From contig NZ_CP108455.1 of NCBI RefSeq assembly GCF_036241575.1, positions 372,001 to 436,000 on the forward strand: a DNA stretch of 64,000 bases. Reading direction: 5' to 3'. Source of the stretch: Streptomyces sp. NBC_01267 (GTDB taxonomy: Bacteria > Actinomycetota > Actinomycetes > Streptomycetales > Streptomycetaceae). Both the position numbers and the translations under genes were made by a program. The notes below the pieces were generated by a model that did not search any database, was not told the DNA's origin, and saw only the letters and a program-made list of their open reading frames with translations. Positions 24,797-32,565 of the stretch are shown one piece after another (position 1 is the first letter of the stretch; each line of letters starts with the position of its first letter).

Positions 24797-25153
24797 TTTC
24801 ATACTCCTTGCGCGGCTGGATGAGCCGCCGAAGCCGATCGATCGGATTTCTCCGGGTCCCGGAGCGAGACACCCGATGATCGTCCGCAGATCTTCCAGAC
24901 ATCAAGGGCAAAAGAAATGAACCACTCTCTTGGGTGAGTTGCCGGGCACGGCGCCAACCAGCCGTGTTCCGCGCCCGGTTGACCGGGACCCGATCCTCTC
25001 CGGCGCCGCGCGCATCGCCGCCCACCCGTCTCCGGCCGCCCGCACGCCTCGCGACGGCCACGGCCCCGCCCCCTCTGGCGCATATGTATTCGGCAAGGTG
25101 AGAATGTGGCTGCCGGGCCGTCCGGCGCACACGGCGGTACGGAGGCACGAGCT
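24797..25153. other. Divergent region between GH19 chitinase and LAL regulator
   Basis: No gene is evident. It holds the ribosome sites of both flanking genes (AAGGAG for GH19 and GGAGG at 25141-25145 for the regulator). A GATCGATCGGATTTC stretch near 24837-24851 partly resembles the ATAGATCYGATNNAT motif but is not a convincing copy. Confidence 0.35.
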
Positions 25154-28100
25154 ATGCGCGCCAGGGCGCAGGCGGACAGACACAGCGCAGCAGGCGACCC
25201 GTCCGGCCTCCTCCCCGTGCTGCGCCCGCCCAGGCTCGTCGGCCGCGAGGACGAACTCCGTTCCTTCACCGACGCGTTGGCGCAGCCACCGGCCGTGGTA
25301 CTGGTCGAGGGGGAAGCCGGGATCGGCAAGAGCCGCCTGGTGCGCGAGGCGCTCGCCGGGCACTGCGGCACGGGGCGCCCGCTGATCGCCGTATGTCCGC
25401 CGTTCCGCGAAGCTCTCACCCTCGGCCCCCTGGTGGACGCGGTCCGGGACGCCTGTCCCGACGGGGTCGCGGGCCTCGCGCTGACTCCCCTCGCGGGCGC
25501 GCTGCGGCCCCTCCTGCCCGAGTGGGCCGACGACCTCCCGGCCGCGCCCGAACCGGCTGCCGACGCGGGCGCGGCCCGGCACCGCCTGTTACGGGCACTC
25601 GCCGAACTCCTCGACCGCCTCGGCGTCTCCCCTCTCGTGATCGAAGATGTCCACTGGGCGGACGACGCCACCCTCGACTTCCTGCTCTTCCTCACCTCCA
25701 GTCCCACTCGCGACCTCGGCCTCGTCCTCACCTACCGCCCCGAGGACGTCCCCTCCGACTCGCTGCTGCCCCGCCTGACGTCCCGGCCGAGCGCGGGCGT
25801 CCGCCAGACCCGCATCACCCTCGGTCCGCTCGACGTGTCGCGCACCGCCGAGCTGGTCTCCTCCATGCTTGACGACGAGCGGGTCTCCGAGGCCTTCTCC
25901 GCCTTCCTGCGGGAGCGCACCGACGGCATCCCGCTCGCGCTGGAGGAATCGGTCCGGCTGCTGCGCGACCGTGCCGACCTGGTCCGACGCGACGACGAGT
26001 GGGTACGTCACGCGCTCGCGGACATCGCCGTCCCGCCGACCATCCGCGACGCGGTCAGCGAGCGCGCCGCCCGGCTGGGGCCCGATGCCGGACGTCTCCT
26101 CCAGGCTGCCGCCGTGATCGGCGAACCCGCCGAGGAGTCCGTGCTGTTCAGCGTGAGCGGCCTGCCGGAGGAACGCGCCCGCTCCGCCGTCGAGGCGGCG
26201 ATCCGCAGCGGGCTGCTGACCGACGACGACTTCGGCCGGGTCGCCTTCCGGCACGTGCTCGCCGTGCGGGCGGTATACGACGGCCTGACCGCGACCGACC
26301 GGCGCCGGCTGCACCGCAGGGCCGGGGACGCGCTGGAGACCGTCGGGCAGCCGTCCGCTTCCCGGCTGGCCCGGCACTTCCGTGAGGCGGGCGACACCGG
26401 ACGATGGGGGAGGTACGGCGAACAGGCCGCCGATCTGGCCCTCGCCGCGGGTGACCACGCCACCGCCGTCGCCTTCCTCAAGGACCTGCTGGCCCGCCCC
26501 GGTCTGCCCGCCCCGGCCGTCACGCGCCTCGTACAGAAGATCCCGCTGCTCGCCATCGGCGGCTTTCCCGACCGGGCCGCGTTGATCCGTACGCTGCGCG
26601 CCTTCCTCGGCAGCGGCGCCCTGTCCCCGCGCGACAGCGCGGAGGTCCGTGCCCAGCTCGGCCGGCTGCTGATCGACGCCGGGGAGTACGGGGCCGGGAC
26701 AGCCGAACTCGAACGGGCGCTGCCCGGCCTGTCCGACGAACCACTCGTCGTGGCCCGCGCCATGACCGTGCTCGGGGTACCCACCGGTTCCCCGGTGCCC
26801 GCCGCCCACCACCGGCGCTGGCTCGACCGCGCCGCGGAGCTCGTCGAACGTGAGGTCCCGCCCGCCGCGCGCCTGCCGTTCCTGGTCGACCACTCCAACG
26901 CGCTGCTCAGTCTCGGACAGTCCGACGGCTGGGCCGGTCTCGCTGCGCTCCCCGAGGACTCCGCTGACGCCGACCACGTACTGCACCTGGACCGCAGCAA
27001 GCTCAACGCGGGCGACGCCGCCATGCACTGGGGCCGCTACGAACAGGCCGGCCGGTGGCTCGACGACGCACTCGACCGTGCCGAGCGCCACCACTTCCAG
27101 GGACTGCACGATCTGATCAGGGCGACCCGGGTCCACCTGGACTGGTTCACCGGCCGCTGGGACGGCCTGGCCGGACGCGCGGCGGCGCTGGCCGATGTCG
27201 GCTCGGAGCCGCGGGTCCGGCTGGAGGGAATGCTCCTGACCGGTCTGCGGAGCCGCGCCGACGGCGACCTGCGGGCCGCGGAGGAGAACCTCGACGAGGT
27301 GTTCCAGGAGGGTCTGCGGCGCGACGTCATCGAGATGCAGCTCGAACCGGCCGCCGCACTCGCCGGTATAGCCCTCGCCCGCGGCGACACCGACCAGGCG
27401 CTCGCGCTCACCGACAACGCGGTGCGGGTCGTGGTGGGCAAGGAGATCTGGCTGTGGGGCACCGAGGTACTGCCGGTGCGCGTCCAGGGGCTGCTGGCCG
27501 CGGGCCGGTCCGAGGAGGCCGAGCGGATCGCGGAGGGTTTCGCACGCGGGCTGCTGGACTGTGATGCGGCGGCGCCCGCAGCGGCGCTCGCCGTCTGCCG
27601 GGCGCTGCTCACCGAAGGCCCGGGGCGCCACCGTGAGGCCGCCGAAGCATGGGAGAGCGCTGCTGCGGCGTGGCGGGCACTCCCCCGCCCGTACGATGCG
27701 CTGCTCGCCTCGGAACGGGCGGCGCTCTGCCGGCTCACGGCGAACGGCAGCACCGAGGGCAGCGCCGATAGCAGCGCGAACGGCAGCCCGGAAAGCAGCG
27801 CGGACTGCTTGGATCAACTGAGCTCACTGCACGGCCAGTTGGTCACTCTGGGGGCGCGTGGTGACGCCGAGCGGATCGCCGGCACACTCCGGGAACACGG
27901 CAGAGAACCCCGGCCGGTGTGGCGTGGCGGCCGACGGGGGTACGGTGACCGGCTCTCGCCGCGCGAGACGGAGGTGGTCAGGCTGCTGCTCAACGGCCTG
28001 ACCAATCGTGAGATCGCGGCCGTGCTGTGCCGCTCGCCCAAGACCGTCGCGACGCAGCTGAATTCGGCGATGCGCAAGCACGGGGTGACCTCGCGGACGG

Positions 28101-28159
28101 CGTTGGCCCTGGGAGCGGCGCGCGCCGGAGTGACTCCGGCGGACCCGGACATCTCGTAG
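25154..28159 (+). CDS. LAL-type (large ATP-binding LuxR) transcriptional regulator
   Basis: ATG 25154 has GGAGG eight bases upstream; a GTG at 25106 is open but lacks a ribosome site. The 1001-residue protein has an N-terminal AAA-type ATPase with Walker A VEGEAGIGKS (51-60) and a Walker B-like LVIEDVHWADD near 170, a long helical TPR-like middle, and a LuxR HTH at the C-terminus (LSPRETEVVRLLLNGLTNRE then KTVATQLNSAMRKHG). LAL proteins activate catabolic or antibiotic gene sets upon ligand and ATP binding. A low-complexity Ser/Gly/Asn stretch (about residues 862-882) interrupts the C-terminal half. Its targets are unknown; chitinases and the S53 protease are neighbours, but regulation of them is only a guess. 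Confidence 0.88.
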   Translation: MRARAQADRHSAAGDPSGLLPVLRPPRLVGREDELRSFTDALAQPPAVVLVEGEAGIGKSRLVREALAGHCGTGRPLIAVCPPFREALTLGPLVDAVRDACPDGVAGLALTPLAGALRPLLPEWADDLPAAPEPAADAGAARHRLLRALAELLDRLGVSPLVIEDVHWADDATLDFLLFLTSSPTRDLGLVLTYRPEDVPSDSLLPRLTSRPSAGVRQTRITLGPLDVSRTAELVSSMLDDERVSEAFSAFLRERTDGIPLALEESVRLLRDRADLVRRDDEWVRHALADIAVPPTIRDAVSERAARLGPDAGRLLQAAAVIGEPAEESVLFSVSGLPEERARSAVEAAIRSGLLTDDDFGRVAFRHVLAVRAVYDGLTATDRRRLHRRAGDALETVGQPSASRLARHFREAGDTGRWGRYGEQAADLALAAGDHATAVAFLKDLLARPGLPAPAVTRLVQKIPLLAIGGFPDRAALIRTLRAFLGSGALSPRDSAEVRAQLGRLLIDAGEYGAGTAELERALPGLSDEPLVVARAMTVLGVPTGSPVPAAHHRRWLDRAAELVEREVPPAARLPFLVDHSNALLSLGQSDGWAGLAALPEDSADADHVLHLDRSKLNAGDAAMHWGRYEQAGRWLDDALDRAERHHFQGLHDLIRATRVHLDWFTGRWDGLAGRAAALADVGSEPRVRLEGMLLTGLRSRADGDLRAAEENLDEVFQEGLRRDVIEMQLEPAAALAGIALARGDTDQALALTDNAVRVVVGKEIWLWGTEVLPVRVQGLLAAGRSEEAERIAEGFARGLLDCDAAAPAAALAVCRALLTEGPGRHREAAEAWESAAAAWRALPRPYDALLASERAALCRLTANGSTEGSADSSANGSPESSADCLDQLSSLHGQLVTLGARGDAERIAGTLREHGREPRPVWRGGRRGYGDRLSPRETEVVRLLLNGLTNREIAAVLCRSPKTVATQLNSAMRKHGVTSRTALALGAARAGVTPADPDIS

Positions 28160-28565
28160 CGGCCGGGGCGGGACCGGCGACAGGACGAACCGCCGACCGG
28201 CCTCGCGGAAGGTTTTTTGGGTCATCCGCCGCATCGCAAAGCCCGTGCCGCGCCGCCCATACTCCTGTGCGGACCACCTGTCCCCAACTCCCCCGCGAGA
28301 GCGAAACCGATCCTGTGAGCACCCCAGGCGACGCCTCCCGTCGCACCGACGGTCAGGACCCTCGTCCCGAACCACTCCCCGATCCGAGCGATTCCGCCGA
28401 GGCCCCCGCGGTGGAGCCGTCCGACGCTTCCGGTCCCCGGCAGCAGCCGCCGTCCGCAGCCACGGACGGCGGCTACGAACCGCTCTGAACGGCCGCCACT
28501 TCCCCACCGACTTCCCCTCCGTGTTCTCCCCCCGTGTTCTTCCCCGTGCTGAAAGGCTGCTCGCC
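28160..28565. other. Intergenic region before the S53 protease, with a short T-tract
   Basis: A GC-rich imperfect stem ends about 20 bases before a run of six T near 28212, a possible terminator for the LAL gene. The rest carries a small low-confidence frame (28315-28488) and the leader of the protease gene. No operator was recognised. Confidence 0.35.
28315..28488 (+). CDS. Possible small Pro/Ser-rich protein (57 aa)
   Basis: A GTG-initiated frame of 58 codons encodes a hydrophilic Pro-, Asp- and Ser-rich peptide (PLPDPSDSAEAPAVEPSDAS). The ribosome site is weak and no homologue comes to mind. It could be a leader peptide of the downstream protease or a chance frame; I lean towards chance. 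Confidence 0.25.
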   Translation: MSTPGDASRRTDGQDPRPEPLPDPSDSAEAPAVEPSDASGPRQQPPSAATDGGYEPL

Positions 28566-31500
28566 TTGAGACCCAGTCGAGGGCGCATACGCGCCCGAAC
28601 GTGCCTGCTGCTGGCCGGATGTCTCGGCTTCGCCGTCCTGTCCGCCGGACCGGCCTCGGCCGACCCGGCCACCCGCTCCGGCTCCGCCCCGACCGCCCCC
28701 GAGGCCCCGGCCGGCGGACTGGACCGGCCCGACTACGCACCCGCCGGCTGCAACTCCCCCGATGTCGCACAGGGCGTGGCCCGCTGCTTCGCCATGGTGA
28801 GGACCGGCTCGAACCACGCGATCAGGTCGGCCGTCTCGGGTCCGCCGGCCACCGCCCTCGGCCCGGCCGACATCAAGGCCGCCTACCACCTGCCCGACGG
28901 CGGCGAGGGCCGGACGGTGGCGATCGTCGACGCCTTCGGTGACTCCCACGCCGAGGACGACCTGGCCGCCTTCCGGAAGCACTACGGGCTCCCCGCGTGC
29001 ACCACCGCCAACGGCTGCTTCCGCAAGGTCGACCAGAACGGCGGCACGGACTACCCCGCCGACGACACCGGCTGGGCCACCGAGACCGCGCTCGACATCG
29101 ACGCGGTCTCCGCCGCCTGCCCGGCCTGCAAGATCCTTCTGGTGCAGGGCGATTCGGCCGATGTGAACGATCTCGGCGCCGGGGTCGACACCGCTGTCCG
29201 GCTCGGCGCCAAGTACGTGTCGAACTCGTACGGCATCGCGGGCGAGACCCCCGAAGAGGCCACGTACGACCAGCACTACGACCATCCCGGCGTCGCCATC
29301 ACCGCTTCCACCGGAGACACCGGCCATGTGCAGAACTGGCCCGCGGTGAATCCGCGGGTCGTCTCCGTCGGCGGCACCACACTGGTCCGGGAGCCGGGCA
29401 GTGACCGCGGTTGGGACGAGTCCGCGTGGGCGTCCGGCGGCTCCGGCTGCTCGCTCTACGAGGCCGAACCGGCGTACCAGCAGAACCTGGTCACCGGGTG
29501 CGACACCCGGTCGACGGCGGACATCTCCGCCGACGCCGACCCCGCGTCCGGCCTCGGCATCTACGACACCCTCGGCAGCGACGGCTGGTTGCAGGTGGGG
29601 GGCACCAGCCTCTCCTCGCCGCTGGTCGCCGCCATGTACGCGCTGGCCGGTGACCCCGAGCCGGGTACCTACCCGGTGACCTACCCGTATCTGAACGGCA
29701 CCGGGCTCAACGATGTCACCAAGGGCGGCAACGACTCCGACGGCACCTGCGAGGACATCACCTGCACCGCGGGGGACGGCTACGACGGCCCCACCGGTCT
29801 GGGCACCCCGGACGGTCTGCGCGCGCTGACGTTCGGCGTCAGCGGGACGCTCACCGGACGCATCACCGACAAGGCGTCCGGTGACCCGGTCGCCGGCGCC
29901 ACCGTGCTCGCCGAGGACAAGGCCGACGGCCGCAGCTACCACACACTCACCGGCCCGGACGGCCGGTACACCCTGCCCGCCGCGGTAGGCACCTACGACG
30001 TGACAGCTTCCGTGTTCGGCTACGGACGGTCCGTGCAGTCGGGCGTCGAGGTCACCAAGGACACCTCGACCGGCACGGACCTCGCCCTGTCCAGGACACC
30101 CCGCCACCGGGTCACCGGCAAGGTGACCGACAACTCCGGCCACGGCTGGCCGCTGTACGCGGGCATCACCGTGGACGGCTACCCCTACGGCACGGTCTTC
30201 ACCGACCCGGCCACCGGCAAGTACTCAGTCGATCTGCCGGACGGCGCCACCTACCGGCTGCACGTCACTCCGGTCTCACCCGGGTACGAGCGCACCGATC
30301 TCAGCGTCCCCGTCGACACGGCGGACGTACGGAGCGACGTCAAGGCCGTGGTGGACAGGTCAACGTGTGTGGCACCCGGCTACTCCTTCGCGGGCAGCGC
30401 CGACTTCGAGGGCTGGACCGGCACCGAGGCGGGCAAGGGCTGGAGCGTGACGGGCGGCGGAGCGGCTCACGGCTGGGAGTTCGACGCCCCGGGGAACCTG
30501 CCGAACCTCACGGGGGGCGACGGCAACTTCGCGGCTGCGGCCCCCCTCGCGTACGACTCCGGCAGCGAGGACACCACCCTGGTGTCGCCGGTCGTGGATC
30601 TGCGCGGCCGGACACCGGAGCTCCAGCTCGACACCGCTTACCTGATGTCCGACACCAGCTCCGCGGACATCGATGTGACCACTGACGGCGGCCGGACGTG
30701 GACCACCGAGTGGCACGGCGCGGAGAGCGCGGGCGGTCATCTCACCGTCCCGCTGCCGCACGCCGCCGACCGGTCCCGTGTCCAGGTCCGCTTCCACTAC
30801 AAGGGGAGCGGGACGACCCTGTGGCAGATCGACGACATCCACATCGGTTCGTGCACGGCCACCCCCGGCGCATTGCTCACCGGAACCGTCTCGGACGCCA
30901 ACACCGGTAAGCCCGTCAACGGTGCGACCGTGACCGACAAGGCCGCTTCCGACGCCCCCGCCGTCAGCACGGCCACCCCGGACGACCAGGCCACCGCGGA
31001 CGGCCGCTACACACTCTTCGTCCCCGGCACCGGCCGGCACACCCTCGCCACCGCCGCGGCCCGGTACGCGACGTCGACCCGTACGGTCAAGGCCGGTACC
31101 GACCAACTGGCCCAGGTGGAACTGCCCTTGCAGACCGGTCACGTGGTCGCCACCTCCCGGGTGTCCCTCGACGCCGAACAGGGCCGCCGGGCGACCAGGA
31201 CCGTCACCCTCACCAACACCGGCAGGGCGCCGGTACGGGTCGCTCTCGGCGAGCAGACCACCGCGCCGAGCGCGGGTTCGGCGGCCCCGAGCGCCTGGCG
31301 CACGATCGCCGACTACCCCGAGCCGGTCATGGACAACATCGGCGGCACCTACCAGGGCAAGCTCTACTCCGTAGGCGGGATCAACCGGGTCGTCGGAGCG
31401 ACCATCACCCGGCACGGTTACGTCCACGACCCGGCATCCGACTCCTGGAGCAGGATCGCCGACCTGCCGGAGCCGCTGTCCGCGACGGCCGGGGGCTTCC

Positions 31501-32384
31501 TCGACGGCACGCTGTACGTGGCGGGCGGCATCGGCGGGGACGAACAGCAGCCGCGGTCAGCGGTGTACGCCTACCACCCGCCGAGCAACAGCTGGACCAG
31601 GGCCGCCGACCTGCCGACGGCCGTCGCGACGGCGGGCTCCGCGGTCATCGACGGCAAGCTCTACGTCGTGGGCGGCTGCACCGGGGAGAGCTGCGCCACC
31701 CCGCTCGCGTCGCTCTACCGCTACGACCCGGCCGCCGACCACTGGACCCGTCTGGCCGACCGTCCGCTGGCCATCGACTGGGCGGGCTGCGCCGGTGTCT
31801 CCGACGCGATCGACTGCGTCGGTGGCTACGGTTCGGAGGGCGCCACGGCGGCGGGATACTCCTACCACCCGCGGACCAACACCTGGACCAGGCTGCCCGA
31901 CGCACCGTTCACCGCGGCTGCGGCGTCCGTCGTGGGTGCCAACGGCAGGCTGCAGGTCATGGGCGGCTACGAGGTGGGCGCGTCCCTCAGGGACGCGGCC
32001 GAGTACGACCCGGTGTCCAACCGCTGGACCCGGATGCCCGCCACCGGCCAGGCGTCATGGCGCGCCGCCTCGGCTTGCGGCCTGTACCGGATCGGCGGTG
32101 GCGGGAGCGGCAAGTCCACCAACGTGGGCACCACGGGCGCCCAGTTGCTTCCCGGTTACGACCAGTGCGAGGGCGACGACGTGTCCTGGCTGTCGGAGAA
32201 CCGCACCCGGTTCACCATCGCCCCCGGTCACTCGGTCGAGGTCCGCGTGACCGCGGACGCCGGAGCGGTCGCCTCGCCCGGCCGGTACAAGGCGGAACTG
32301 ACCGTCGGCACCGACTCCCCGTACACCGGCCAGACCATTGCGGTCGTCCTGCAGGCCGACCCGGCGAAGGGACATCACCACTGA
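28566..32384 (+). CDS. Secreted S53 (sedolisin-like) protease with carboxypeptidase-regulatory-like domains and Kelch repeats
   Basis: A 1272-residue exported protein. The TTG 28566 start is followed by a signal peptide (about 32 residues). The S53 domain covers about 80-420: E173 and D177 in WATETALDIDAVSAAC, an oxyanion Asp in TASTGDTGH, and S348 in GGTSLSSPLVAAMYA. The pro-peptide is short compared with typical sedolisins. Two carboxypeptidase-regulatory-like beta domains follow (GTLTGRITDKASGDPVAGAT; GTVSDANTGKPVNGATV), separated by a jelly-roll-like section. Then come Kelch repeats at about 910-1190 (LYSVGGINR, LYVAGGIGG, LYVVGGCTG, LQVMGGYEV) and a terminal beta domain. It probably degrades protein outside the cell, with the propeller and beta modules binding substrate or matrix. 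Confidence 0.85.
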   Translation: MRPSRGRIRARTCLLLAGCLGFAVLSAGPASADPATRSGSAPTAPEAPAGGLDRPDYAPAGCNSPDVAQGVARCFAMVRTGSNHAIRSAVSGPPATALGPADIKAAYHLPDGGEGRTVAIVDAFGDSHAEDDLAAFRKHYGLPACTTANGCFRKVDQNGGTDYPADDTGWATETALDIDAVSAACPACKILLVQGDSADVNDLGAGVDTAVRLGAKYVSNSYGIAGETPEEATYDQHYDHPGVAITASTGDTGHVQNWPAVNPRVVSVGGTTLVREPGSDRGWDESAWASGGSGCSLYEAEPAYQQNLVTGCDTRSTADISADADPASGLGIYDTLGSDGWLQVGGTSLSSPLVAAMYALAGDPEPGTYPVTYPYLNGTGLNDVTKGGNDSDGTCEDITCTAGDGYDGPTGLGTPDGLRALTFGVSGTLTGRITDKASGDPVAGATVLAEDKADGRSYHTLTGPDGRYTLPAAVGTYDVTASVFGYGRSVQSGVEVTKDTSTGTDLALSRTPRHRVTGKVTDNSGHGWPLYAGITVDGYPYGTVFTDPATGKYSVDLPDGATYRLHVTPVSPGYERTDLSVPVDTADVRSDVKAVVDRSTCVAPGYSFAGSADFEGWTGTEAGKGWSVTGGGAAHGWEFDAPGNLPNLTGGDGNFAAAAPLAYDSGSEDTTLVSPVVDLRGRTPELQLDTAYLMSDTSSADIDVTTDGGRTWTTEWHGAESAGGHLTVPLPHAADRSRVQVRFHYKGSGTTLWQIDDIHIGSCTATPGALLTGTVSDANTGKPVNGATVTDKAASDAPAVSTATPDDQATADGRYTLFVPGTGRHTLATAAARYATSTRTVKAGTDQLAQVELPLQTGHVVATSRVSLDAEQGRRATRTVTLTNTGRAPVRVALGEQTTAPSAGSAAPSAWRTIADYPEPVMDNIGGTYQGKLYSVGGINRVVGATITRHGYVHDPASDSWSRIADLPEPLSATAGGFLDGTLYVAGGIGGDEQQPRSAVYAYHPPSNSWTRAADLPTAVATAGSAVIDGKLYVVGGCTGESCATPLASLYRYDPAADHWTRLADRPLAIDWAGCAGVSDAIDCVGGYGSEGATAAGYSYHPRTNTWTRLPDAPFTAAAASVVGANGRLQVMGGYEVGASLRDAAEYDPVSNRWTRMPATGQASWRAASACGLYRIGGGGSGKSTNVGTTGAQLLPGYDQCEGDDVSWLSENRTRFTIAPGHSVEVRVTADAGAVASPGRYKAELTVGTDSPYTGQTIAVVLQADPAKGHHH

Positions 32385-32395
32385 CCCCGTGAAGG

Positions 32396-32444
32396 GCCCT
32401 GCACAACCCCCAGCACAGCCCCCTGCACAGGCCCCTGCACAGCC
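32396..32444 (+). repeat. Short imperfect tandem repeats after the S53 gene
   Basis: About four imperfect copies of a 12-base unit close to CCCCTGCACAGG follow the protease stop. They are non-coding and immediately precede a GC-rich hairpin. Confidence 0.55.
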
Positions 32445-32446
32445 CT

Positions 32447-32517
32447 GACCGCCCGCCGGGAGTTCCTCGTTCCGTCGCCCCTTCTCCGGGGCGGCGGCGG
32501 GGTTCCGGCGGGCGGTC
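32447..32517. terminator. GC-rich nested hairpin between convergent genes
   Basis: A perfect 13-bp stem (GACCGCCCGCCGG at 32447-32459, complement at 32505-32517) encloses a smaller stem-loop of the form GCCCC-TTCTCC-GGGGC. The large loop makes a classical terminator less certain, but the location between the convergent S53 and beta-helix genes supports it. Confidence 0.5.
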
Positions 32518-32565
32518 CGTCGTTCGCCCGGCGGCTCGACGGCGCCGGCGGGCAGGAAGCTTCGG

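Noticed and set aside
24837..24851. Possible fifth copy of the ATAGATCYGATNNAT motif upstream of the GH19 gene
   Set aside because: Only the GATCGGAT part matches and the flanks differ; similarity is within what GC-rich DNA could give by chance.
24880..24905. Possible DasR box upstream of the GH19 chitinase
   Set aside because: Only a GTCTGGA half is present; the palindrome seen at 22809-22841 is not reproduced.
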